Source of the DNA: Podospora bellae-mahoneyi
Lineage: Eukaryota > Ascomycota > Sordariomycetes > Sordariales > Podosporaceae
NCBI RefSeq assembly: GCF_035222275.1
Contig: NC_085886.1
Coordinates: 3,286,001 to 3,350,000 of the forward strand
Length of the DNA stretch: 64,000 bases
Direction of reading: 5' to 3'
The notes under the pieces were generated by a model that had not been told where the DNA came from, did no database searches, and was given only the letters and a program-made list of their open reading frames with translations. A program made the translations under genes and the position numbers. Shown here piece by piece: positions 1-11,816 of this stretch. Position 1 is the stretch's first letter. Each line of letters begins with the position of its first letter.

Positions 1-3000
1 CGCCTGAATCATGATCCTCAGGCGACTGACGAGTCTCCATCTGGAACCATGGAAGTTGCTCGCCCTTCTCCGCTGATACACAGAGGTTTCCAACTTTCCA
101 AGTGATGCCTATTCCCCCATCTTGAAGGTCGCAGACACGTGAAAAGCCATGCGCCGACAACCACATCAAGTCTTACGAGGAACCCTTGATTAAACTTGGG
201 ATCTCGGTTCCTGTGACATGGCTATCACGCCTGCCTTTGCGATTCTCAACCAGTATACGGCCCGAACCCACCACCTACGCAACAACCCCCAGCAGAAGAC
301 ACATCCGCGGTTGACTTTGAAGAAATCAGATACACATGATCGCCACCAGCACCTTGGTGGCTTACGCATAAGCTGACCCTCTCATACCAAACGGTGATGA
401 CCGTCAAAACGCCCCCTCGCCAACCCTCAACACCACACATCCACAGCCAACGAGAAGTTGCGGGGTCAACTCCGGACCGTATAACGCTGCCGACTGGACT
501 AGGGGGGGACGGCGCCAGATCCGCATGCCCAATACACCCCGCTTCCCGTTACCATTACTTAGCGTATGTGCACAGTGCCTTTGGGTATACCTGCCGCCAC
601 ACCGCCATATACCAAAGACAAGGGTATCATGAGTGATGGCAACGCACGTACCGAGCGACACCTCACACACCGATATGAGGTTTGTTGGCCACGAGGCTGC
701 CGGCAATGCCCAACAAAGGAGAGAAGGGGGGTGCTTGACAACAACTAGAACAACAAGCAACTCTCGGCCGAGTAAATCCTGCCGATCCTCCGCAAGCAAC
801 TGAGAGGGGCATCCAGGTGGGGAACCAAACAATCGAGGGGGTGGATAATCATGGGAAAAGTCCCTCCTCCCTCCCCGGACGTTCTCCTCCTCCACGCAAA
901 TTCCGTCCCTCCCCCCTGATGGTATGTCGTGTTATCAGTGCGGATCAGTTCCAGACCCTGTTCCGCAAGCCCACCAGTATCCGCAGGCAGCCAAAGAGTC
1001 CACTGGTGTTTGTGTTTGCTCAGGTGCCTTCGCCCATTGCTCTCCCAAGACTGCCTTTCTTCTCACCCTTCCATCCCCCCCGCCTATCTCCTGCTCGGCT
1101 GGTCGAGAACCCACCCTCTGGGGCAACTCCGCATTTTGTTCAGGGCCGAGTCCCTTCTTGGCTCGGATGACCAGGTGGATCATTCTTGTTGCCATCCACC
1201 ACCATCTCACTCAACTGGGGGCCAAATATTACCCGCCTGAATTGCTTCAGGGTTCTCCACCACTCCCACTGTGTGCTGCAATGATTTGAATACTGTAGGG
1301 AAAATCGATACGTTATTCTCAGCTAAACAAGTGCTGTCGAAGTGGTCGATTATCTCCGGCCGGCGGGACAGGGCTTAGTGCCGTCTCTCTGAAAGTTGCG
1401 GACACAGTACAGTAGTGCCATATCCAGCATCACGGATCGACAAAGTGTGCACATGCCAATAAGCAAAATAGACTTGCCATGCTGTTTGCTGGCTGGTGTC
1501 GGGACTTGACCGCTCGCTTGGGTTGCGTCTACTTTGCTTTGCCATGCTTACTGTGTACTGCTTTTACCAAGACGGCCTAGCTCTTTCCCGAGGGTCGGGT
1601 TGTGTGGTGCACAAAGTGGCCAGCAGCAAGCCCGAGCGTGATATCGTGTCCTGCAGCTTTGGATGGTCGGGATAACAAAGAAGCAACAGGGACGCCATCC
1701 CATTGCGGCCCCTACCACGACGCTATCTTCAACTGTCTCATGTACCCCAGCATTGCCAGCCCCCGATCCTCTTTCGTCCATCAATGCTTGACAAATGGGC
1801 ATTACCGCTTCTGGCGGGGCAAAACAATGGGCTTTATCACTGTGTGCAGTCCTAGCGTAACTGTACCAGTTGATGAAGTGCTCTCTTTCTTCATCGGCAC
1901 TCGAGTCCAACAAATGGCGGCACTGTAGAAGCGAGTGGTTTCCTATGCCAAGATGGTGTTTGTTGTCTTTCCAGCTGCATGATGCCTTCAAAACCGATTT
2001 CTACTCTTTATCGTCTCTGGGGAGGTGAACCAGCGACGGTGATGGCCGTGATAGTAATAGAATGATGGTAATAGCGAACCGGGGAAACACTTGCTGTGTT
2101 GCTATTCAGGATGTGGAGACTGGTCGCCAAACCCGGAGTCAGGGTCTCTAGCAGCTGAAGGGACTATCCATGTTTTCATGAAACACGTCAACAGTCTTGT
2201 TGATGACGTGAAGGGTGCAATCTGGAGACTCTTGTAGTGTACGTCGGAATTTTTTCCGGACGAACAGGAGGACTGATAGGTAACAGGACGGGTAGTTAGC
2301 TCCTATACTATGGGCTGTGTACACTATATTGTAAGCTTTATCACGGCCAATTTCCAGACTGCGTTACATACATATATAAAGTTCAGCAATAGCTTGCTGA
2401 GGTTGTTGATGAAAGACTCTGGTTGGTGAGCAGGACAGGTTTCTTCAAGACTAAGATCTCGCGCTACCACCGCCAACACGTGCCATCGCCGATCCCACCA
2501 CACCTAGTTTCGACGTGCATTATTACGGAATCATTGCTTTTTTCTTTGAAGGAGCATCACGTAACAAAGCTGCTGGGGGACAAAGGGCCGATCGGAAGAA
2601 TGCTCTACGCACCTGCTGGACATGAAAAAGACCACAACAGAGCAACGGGAATGTTGAAGGGCCCGGGCGGGACCACCAAGCTGCCATCAGAAATCCCAAA
2701 AGCGTTCAAGCAAGCGAGAGCGAGAGACCCTTGAACCAGTTGCTGATCGTGGGCTTTCCCCGCCTGCCCGCCTGGATGTGATGATTTCCGCCCACATTCC
2801 TTGTGCCCTTCTTCTGGCGACGACATAGACACGCTCCACCCTTGAACCCAGCACGGTGTGGGTAATGGCGGACCTGGGGCAGGGGTGCGCACCAGCCACT
2901 CTCTCCACTGACTGGAGCGTGTGGAGACGGACGAGGCCCAAAGCGAAATGCGGAGCCAGCGGACGAACTGGAGTGATAGCCGACCGCCTGCCTGCCTGCC

Positions 3001-6000
3001 TTTCCATTTTCCAAAACCTCCAATCGACCGCCGTCAAGGCTCTGACCCCTCCTCGCCATATCAAATCAGATCAGAGGGGTTTTGTCCGAAAAGAGGGTGT
3101 TGCATTGTTGGTGTCCCAGCGCAGCCCGCGTGCAGGCACACGGCAACACCAATCCGGCCCATACGAATACGCGGCACTTGGTTGTTGCTCTTCGATGAGT
3201 GAGTCGAAGTGTGCTGGTCGATCGAGAACATGGTATGAGATGTTGTGTCTATGCTCCAATCATTATTTCGCTTCCGTAATCCGGGAGGGGGAAAAGGAAG
3301 GACCTTCGTCAAACCGTCGTAGACAGGTCGAAAAATCAAGAAAAGCCATGTGTCAATGTCCAAGGCCGTGCTGCAGGTGAGGAAAGTGATATTGTCACCA
3401 CCATCACGTGCAGGACTGCAGCTGCGTCTGGAATCGCACGGTTTCCTCATCGGCTGGACCTTCCCTCCCGCACCTTCCCATGAACAAGTTTCAAGTTTGA
3501 CACCCAGTGAGACTAAATAAGGTCGCAAAACCACACTACTACAAGCAGCCGCCAGAAAGGGTGATGTGATGGTGTACAATGGACTCAACCCAGCTGCATG
3601 GAAGCGTCCGAGACGGATTCTGTGAACGGCCCCCCAAACTTGGGGCTCTGGCCTTCCCGCCTCGTTGGGATGAAGCTGTCTCCTGCGAGCGCCGGCTGTA
3701 CCATTCTGACGGGATTTACAGTCACCACCCTACAGCCAGTGGGAAATCAGCTAGCTTGTTTTAGCAGTATCCTTCCGACCAATGTAGATTACACTAGACC
3801 AACATCAGTATCAATCACCACCTCACAAAACCACGTCGATGTCAAACTGCAGCCCATCAGCGCGAGCTCCAGGAAACATCGCACACTCTGACGAGAAAAG
3901 GCTGGTCGGTTTGCCGTATGGAGTTAGCCGAGCTGCAACCGTGCCCCAAGAGCGCGCCGCAGATACCATGATGTATGTACAACAAACAGTGGGAGTGTAG
4001 GTACTTTTGCTGCTTTCCCCTCTGTCGGGCACGCTCATTCATCCAGTTCATGATGCCTGAGATCACCATGCCATCCATGCCATCCATGCCGGCCGACCAC
4101 CGGAGATTCCTCTTCCTGTCCAATTGCGTGCAGCATGATTTGTTGGCGACGCTCCGCACACCGTCACCACATTGGGTACAAAGGTGTGTGGGCAGGGTGG
4201 CAGGTCTCCATCCATGATGCCGGGAGGCCCAGCGCACGTCATGTGGTCCCACGGGTGCCGCGGTAACAAAAGATGTGAAAGTTCTTTTTTCCAATATCGC
4301 TCTCACCCAGAGGAGTCTCACCGCAACACCGGCAAACGCACCACATGTAAATTGGGGGCAATAAGAGCCGCTTTTTGCCTTGCAATTGCCGCCGCCTTCG
4401 CGGCCGTGATCCTATCACCAGTAAGTTGGGCTTCCTGCAGCCACAGGGGGGGAAAGGAGCGGAGCAATAAATTGCTAAGTACCATGGCGCAATGCTGTCG
4501 ACGCTGGCCATCCCGGCAGCCGGGTTCTGGAGTCGCGAATATTCGCGTGCCTGCCGCGAGAAATTTAGCGCAAATACTTCCCAGTTCGGGCAATAATTTT
4601 CACCCCTCCAGGGAGTCGGGACGAGGACCCCACAAAGGACCCGGGCCCCAGCATGCAATCCCGCCCTCCTGTTTCGCCGGCTCTGCTTGAATATCGACAG
4701 CTGCACTGTATTGACATAAAGCGGTGATGCAAGCATGCGCGTGTGATGATCCTGGAGAGTGTCATCGGCTCTTCGAAATACCACAAAAAGAAACGTCGAG
4801 TACACTACCCAAAAGTGCATGTAGCTGGAAAGGATCAGCCGCCCCTGACAGAAATACCCGTCTCGTCGTGAAAGCTTCCACAAACGGAACAGCTTTTTGT
4901 GGCGGCTGCTGCCATGCTTTGGTGCCAGATTCGCGAGCCCAGCCTTTTCCTGCGACATAGAAGGTCAAGCGTTCTTTGCTAGTCAGGAACGTCTGTGTAT
5001 TCCCGCTTCCTAGTAGGTCGCCTTTATGTGTCGAACTGGGATGTGGGAGCCGAAGCCGTCTCTCGGCCGAGGGGCATTCCATTTCTCTTTGAAAGCATGG
5101 CCCGGCCCGTTCATAGCGGCCATTTGCGGGTGGTGCTCGCCCGCACCCGCCCCCTTGGTTACTCTATCTCCTGTTCGGAGTATTGCATAGGTATCTGTGG
5201 CAACCCTGGCGGTGGCTTTTTGTATTTGCTTTCGTTCGTATTCGAATGCATCTCTCCCACCGCTCTTTCTATTGTGGTGTCATGTCGATTGCCATCCCGC
5301 TTACTCCCACGCAACGTCCAGCTCAGTAAGATCACAATGTGAGCCCTTCGGCCCGTGTTGCAGATGACGAGCCACAATGAATTGGACGGAGATCGAACGA
5401 GAATAAAAACTGGCGCATGACAAATTAATCTTGTCTGCTTTCTTCAACGTTCCCACAGGCCCGAAACGTTCTTAAGCTGTTCGATATCAGAGTTGACCTG
5501 GCCAGCACGTGGCGAACCTGATAACCTACATTTAGGTAAAAAACGAATGTTTCTTACTAACGGCCTGGAGTGACCAATTTGTTCAGTCATACTTTGATCT
5601 CAATTCAATAATTTGACGGGAAGAGTCGGGTGTCCTTTCAGCCAACCATCGAGCAAAGGTCAGTCCCAAATTCCATTGCATGGTGATTCTGTCAAGCCGC
5701 CCCAGATGGCAGTCGAGGTTCCAGCCAGTTGCCACGACTATCCTCATCGTCGGAGCCGCTTCTTTGTGATGTTCTGCTGAACTGAGGCTGGCAATCTGAT
5801 GCAGCCGGTGGCTTGGACTCCTCGGCATCAGGCATTGGCACCGTGCCCCTCCAAGACATCACACGCGGTTTTAGTGTGATCCAAACCACCGGGTCGGTTG
5901 AGATCTGTCAACTTTGCCCTTGACAGATCATCTCACTAACTGCTTTTAGCGACAAGCTCATGTAGGTTTTGGGCCGACCATAAGCTGGCCTTTATCGTAC

Positions 6001-9000
6001 TTAGTATCAGTTGATTTCTTCCTTTATTTCTTGTTACTTTGCTTCTCTCGCCCGCTCTTTTGCTTCCAGCTAACCACCGGCCGCCCATCCAAAACACCTG
6101 GCAACAAAAGCATCAGGTTCTGTCGCATTCAGCTTGTCCCTGTCTGGGCGTGACTAAAAACCTGTGTTCTAGACCGCCTCTAGAAGCCCCCATCAGCTCT
6201 CAAACTCCCTCGCACAACCTTTGGCCCGTGATCAGGAAGCAGCTGTGTGTGACTTGTCAGTTATCCGAGTCAAGTTCTGCTCTTCCCTCTGAGCCAATAT
6301 TTAGCCCAGATCGGCGCTACTGGGCAGCACAGGCATACAGCAGTGATCGCAATCGCCATTGCCGGTTTCCCTGAAACTGGCGACGGTGGAGGATGGGGTT
6401 GGTGGAGAAGAGCCATGTTTGGCCAAGCTCACCAGCTGAAAGCAAGGAGTCGTTGGCTAGTAACAAGCTATCAACAGGTGATGCTCACACCTTGCTTCAC
6501 AACCAAATCCTGTCGTTACGAGGTCGGACAAACCAGCCAGACACAGCGCTGTGGCTTGTAGGCAGTCACATTCATGTTTCTGTCCCCGGACGAGATATCT
6601 TCTGGATGTCAGCGATGCCTTCTACGATTTTCCCGGCGTGGCCGGTCAAATCCCCGATTAGTGCGCAAGCTATTTACGTTCGCGACGGCATCACACCAGG
6701 CACCCCAGCTGCCCCGGATTTTCGCTGCTCTGAAAATCAAGCTTAGCACGCTAATTTAGTTTCGCCACAACACCGCAAGTGCGAAACCTTAATTCAACTC
6801 ACTCCCGCCCGCTGGTGTCCACGGAGCCACGGTTGGTTTGTCCCGCTACTCGATCAAGAAACATGGACGGCTTGAAACGCATATCGCAGGGAACTTCGGA
6901 ACTTTGGCCGCGAGATGGGATGCTGTCTGTGGTTCTGATTTGGCAGAGAGGAGGACATCTGCTTACGCTATGTCTCGGGAGAACTTGGTGCCAGGTAACA
7001 CACCACACCGATCAGTGCTACTGCGTACGTTCTCTCGGTTCTTGGCTCTTCTTTTCTTCCGCATTTTCTTCTCGCAGATTTCCCATGCTGGCCACGCGGT
7101 CGGAGATGGCCACCGCGACGTAACCTCCCAGACGCTTCGCCTGTAAATATAGCATTCATGCCATGCACACTGGCGGCGGCCGCTGAAACTGGGGCCTGGC
7201 AAAACAGACGAAGCACGTGGCATTCCCGAGGTCCGCCCTGTGCTTACTATGTGTGTGACTGTGTTCTTGCGCCGCACAATATTACGTTGAACCGATGATG
7301 CTTTGAAATCCCAAAAAACTGCTTGTGAATATTGATCGGCGGGAAGCTCTTCTCAGAGATCAACTCATCACCTTTCGATCCATCGAGCTAGTGCGGAAAT
7401 TTAAATAAGTTGCGAAGATCCTCGCTTAATGGCTTTCCCGACTGATCTTTTTCCAGCCACCTCTTTGGAACCACACAGTGTTCCGCACATGGCAGCTACT
7501 GGACCCCGGAATGCAATGCACCAGCCCAGGGTTACTCTGCAAAGCCGTGTTTCTTGGGGTGAGCCGCGCTCCTACCCTATTCCAGATAGTGTAGTCATCT
7601 TCCCTAGCATGTAGCAATTCCTTCTTCGGAACCTGGGTTTCGAGAAGATCGTGGTTTTTTTCGGGCAAGACAACATAATGAAGCGTGGAAACGAGATGGT
7701 GGGTAGAAAGAGAGCAAAGGTCAATGCTGAATTCTTGATCGATGCAGAATGCAGCATGCACAGATACCTGCACATACTCGGCATATTCATTCACGCAGAA
7801 CCAGCCAGTCACATTACCCGTCTCTTTGCCACACCTTGCACACCACACAACCTGGACCTCTCTGCCGCCACTTCCCTCTGGACTTTTTATCCCCCATTAG
7901 CAGGAGCCAAGAGGGGAAACAAAAACAACGGCCCATCGGCAGGATTTGCGAGCTGGTTGCCCCAATTCTTTTGGGCAGTTGCCCTTCTTGTTCGACCCAC
8001 CATTCCGTCCCAAGCGCGTCAAAAAAGCACAGACACGCTGCAACCTCTCCGAACCACACAAACACTGACCACAACTTAACATCTGCATACATTTACCACT
8101 TCCTCACTGTCCGCTGAACCGCTCGGAGGAGGGCTTCTTACGTGCCGACAGCCTGCAACAATAGCTCCAACCACGCTCAGCATCTCGGGCCACAGATTGG
8201 ACTTGACGGTCCCTCACCAGCAAGAGGTTCGAGCCACGAGTCATTAACCCACAGCTGGGCATTGAGGGGGGGGAGCTCAGCAGGAGGGCACATCCTGGCA
8301 GGCAAATCCACCTGAGGTGGGCTCGCACCAGACCAGGAAGCCGGGGTTGCATGGGCGATTGGCTGGCTGCCCGCTTTTTTTAGCTGAATTATCCTGCGAC
8401 TTCGATAAGAGAAAGCGCAAACCCTGGGGGCAACCTGGACAGTCGCTGGATCATCAAAGGCCGAGGGTCCCCGAAGGCGAAAACGATTACCTATTGCCCG
8501 CCTTATTTCACCGGAAATCGTAGAAACAGCCGGTCGCCGTGTGTTGTCGACGGGTAACGAGAAACGGAAGGCGGCCAGAAGCCGGGAACTGACAACAACA
8601 AAAAAACAACAAACCCCGGCCCGTACTGCCTTTTGACCGCACACTCCGCAGTAACCTACCTGGGTATCATCAGTCAGTCCCCTGTCCCGATCACTTGTGG
8701 GCTGGTGGGGATTCCTTGTTGCTCCAGGTCGGCTGGTGTCCCATTCTGCTGCTGCCCAGCGTTCAGCAACCGCAAGCACCCATTCGCAAGGACCCCAGCA
8801 TCTACACTACATACATACCAAGCATCGGCTCAATTCACGCAGCGCCTGCCTGTTGTCTGAGGTGGCCTTCCAAAGCAAGCCACTCCATACGTGATAACTC
8901 GCCTGGACCACGCGTCAAAAAAGACAAAAGACAGCAAGCAGTACACGCTTCTGAGGACATCTCAACAGGCCTTCAAGGTCAACTAACATATTGTATTTAC

Positions 9001-10066
9001 ACCTTCACCGACTTCCAGTAATTACTAGCCATTTTGTGCAGGACGTGCCTGCCCAGGCTCAGCACATCCTCCTCCACACGGGCTCCACTCATCTTGTCAA
9101 CGATTCGAGAACGTCAACCCCTCCCTCTCATTCACTTTCGTCCACGCGCACCATCACAGTGGGTAGCCTGAACTGGGGTGACCACCCCTTCATCTGTTGC
9201 AACTGGAGAATTATACCGGCCCTGCTAGGTTTGGACCATACAGCTTACCGGTACCCATCTATCTCATTTCCCACTCACCACACCTGTATAAAATTCGCGT
9301 CCTCCCGCACTAAGCTCGATTTTTCCTCGCGCATTTCTCAGGAGGGCGGCTCCCGACTTCAGTCTGCACGTCAATCAGCATCTGGAACGTGCCTCTCTTT
9401 TCGCAGAGGCGACAGGCTTCATCACCACACAGCATCCTCCATCATCACAAGCTGTTTACATACATCAGCGACGACAAGCCGCCGTCGTCGATCAACAGAG
9501 TCAGTCCTCAGCAAAGCACAAACCTTAAAACAGACCCATCAAGCTATCCCGTACTGTCGAGAGGGAGAGCCACTTTTCTAGCCCTTTTAGCGCCTTCGCC
9601 CTGAAAAGAGAATCGTGCAGTGGCAGAGGGAGAGAGGCACTGGGCGCATTTTAGCCAAACTTTTTTTTCCGCCAAGGGTGGATCTCTTGAAAGTCAGAAC
9701 CATCCTTGTCTGGTGACTGGATTGATCTGCTTGGTGGACGCCTATCAACAAGCCCCCATCGAGTCAAGTACAAGGACCCTGGTTCTGCGGAGTCCCCTCA
9801 GAGCTACCAAGAGGAAGACCGTCTGGGCCCAACAAAGCTAAATAAGAGCGCCAGCATCGCCGGTCCTCGAGCTATCAGGTGCCGGGTCATCGACGATTCA
9901 TCAAGGCTACAGCCCTCTACCCCTTGTCTGTCTGAACGCCTTAATACATTGTTCCCGCCGCCGCCCGCTACTTGGGACGAAAGCAGCCATCTTTCAATCC
10001 GCCAGACCTCCCGCTTTACGCCTCCACCAGCAGCTCGCTTCACGCCGATTCCACCCAGACGGGAGT
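1..10066. other. long gene-free region upstream of con7
   Basis: I see no convincing coding gene in about 10 kb on either strand. The open frames here are short, of low complexity, overlap each other and lack splice-site support or recognisable motifs. Base composition is ordinary and there is no RIP-like AT-rich stretch. The last 1-2 kb before 10067 is rich in C, T and A with many short upstream open frames, as expected of a long transcribed leader of the con7 gene, but no transcription start can be fixed from sequence. I found no rRNA and no tRNA that folds. A short CCATGC-type direct repeat lies near 4069-4090. Confidence 0.6.
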
Positions 10067-11816
10067 ATGCTTAGGGAGCTTCCACCACAGCAGGCTACAT
10101 CGCTCCCCCGCCCTGGCCAGGAACAGCTGCCAGGCAAACAGCATATGGAACGCACTGCCGACTATTCAGGTTTGCCTTCGCCTTATCCTAGTACCGTCGG
10201 CGACGCCCAATCTGAGGCCTCTTCTGTAGATCCTGCTACGGTTGCATCAACAACATATTCTCAGCAGCCAGAAGTGAGGTCAGCAACCGCGTACCCGGCA
10301 GCAGGCACGCCAACTTCTTCAGAGTACAGCGTGTATCCTCCTCACTCGGCCCGGTCTGCCAACGGCACTTTTCCGGACACCCATCTCCAGCGTTCCTACC
10401 ACCCGGCCAGCAACCACCAAGGCAGCAGTGGAGGTATGGCGCAAACACCAACCAGTCCGTTGCCTTTACAAGATGGGCGTAGCCATCACAACCCGCAGCA
10501 AGCCAGATCTGACAGCGGAGTACCTATAGATCCATCAATCGCCGCAGCAAGCCCGACGACGTATTCTCATCCGCAATATTCACCCTACGCCGCTCCTCAT
10601 CAAGACATGTCCCACCAATACGCCCACTCGGGTGTTTACCAGACAAGTCGACCAGATTGGGCCACCTATCAGTCCCCTGGCGGGGTTATGACCGGAGGCC
10701 ACCACGCTGTCTTCGCCCCATCAGCATCGGCAGCTGCTCAACCACGACCTAATCAGGTGAGTTTGGTGTGTCTTCCTTTCCAGAACAGCACTTCGCGCTC
10801 GAAGAGATGCGGCGGGTATGGGACTATGGTGTGTTTCTTTTTTTTGGGGGGGAGGACGCTCCGGCATCGGACTCTGCTGGTATCTTATTGTCTGTGGAAT
10901 CGGCGTGGCTCCACTTGTAAGCAGGCAATCAGGGGTTTGGAGGGGGGTCGAGAACAACGATCGGAATGGCGCAGAGGTTGAAAGATTGGGAAGCGACAGT
11001 TTGCTAACGGCTGTGGCGCAGGTGTACTCATTCGTGCCAATTCCGGGCGCGCAACAACATAAACGCCCTCGGAGAAGATATGAAGAAATCGAGCGCATGT
11101 ATAAGTGCGGGTGGAATGGGTGCGAAAAGGCCTATGGGACACTCAACCATCTCAATGCGCATGTCACCATGCAGGGCCATGGAAACAAGAGGACTCCTGA
11201 AGGTATGTGTGCCTTTTCATTGTGTTGCTCAGTTTAGTGCCGCACCAGCGCGCTCTTGTTTTGGTTTCCTGAGTTTTGGTTCCCTTTGGCGTTGCGTCCT
11301 CGCGGGCTAGCGCTGGGTCGAACCGGCCTGTTGGTATTCAATAACAACGCCATGTCCCGACTGATAACTAACTTGTGCGCCTCGTAGAATTCAAGGAAAT
11401 ACGTAAAGAGTGGAAGGCGCGCAAGAAGGAGGAGGAAGCTCAAAGGAAGGCGGAAGAAGAGCGCCAACGCCAGGCTGCCGCCTCCGCCGCTGCTGCGCAA
11501 GGCACGGCGGATTCCTCCGTCGCCGACGGTGCCCAACCATCCACCACATATTCGGGTTCGAGGGCCGTTCAGCTCCCGCCGATTGGCTACGGTCCTGCTC
11601 AGTACCCTGCCCCTCCTTCGGCGGGCATGCAGCAGCCTCTTTCCGAGTACCAGAGCGCTGCTCACGTCTACCCCAGCTACTCGCCCCCTACGTACGGTCA
11701 AACATCTCAGCCAATGTATAACCAGCGTATGTAACCCTGATCGGGCATGCTGTCGGCAATGTTGCATTCTAACACACTGCTTTGCTGAAGACAACGGCGG
11801 CCAAAACAACCACTAG
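10067..11816 (+). CDS. con7: Con7-type C2H2 zinc-finger transcription factor
   Basis: Four exons: 10067-10756, 11022-11202, 11388-11726 and 11791-11816, giving 411 residues; all introns are GT-AG and phases agree. The N-terminal 230 residues are low-complexity, rich in Ser, Pro, Tyr, Gln and His. A basic stretch (HKRPRRRYEE) leads into one C2H2 finger, C259-x4-C264-x12-H277-x5-H283, followed by a charged helix (EFKEIRKEWKARKKEEE) and a Pro/Tyr-rich tail ending NGGQNNH. This arrangement is that of the fungal Con7 family, nuclear regulators of conidiation, morphogenesis and infection-structure formation in Magnaporthe and relatives. The start at 10067 is the first ATG in frame; 10145 (MERTADYSG) is an alternative. 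The first intron is long (265 bp), and retaining it gives a product that stops before the finger. The last coding exon is only 26 bp. Confidence 0.88.

Noticed and set aside
4239-4958. 239-codon minus-strand open frame
   Set aside because: Opens without convincing context, no motif, and its composition looks like non-coding sequence.
8190-8240. B-box-like GGTTCGAGCC suggesting a tRNA gene
   Set aside because: No matching acceptor or T stem and no A box at the right distance on either strand.
8177-8779. 200-codon minus-strand open frame
   Set aside because: Composition is irregular, no domain, no splice or start support, and it overlaps other open frames in a GC-rich stretch.
8991-9581. 196-codon plus-strand frame upstream of con7
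   Set aside because: Ser/Thr/His-rich translation of a CT/CA-rich leader with no recognisable domain; more likely untranslated leader.
10757-10981. Extension of the con7 first exon through intron 1
   Set aside because: It reads to a stop at 10981 without the zinc finger; clear GTGAGT and GCGCAG sites in phase favour splicing.
11305-11330. Minus-strand GGTTCGACCC inside con7 intron 2 as a tRNA
   Set aside because: The flanking bases do not pair to form a T stem and no acceptor stem exists.
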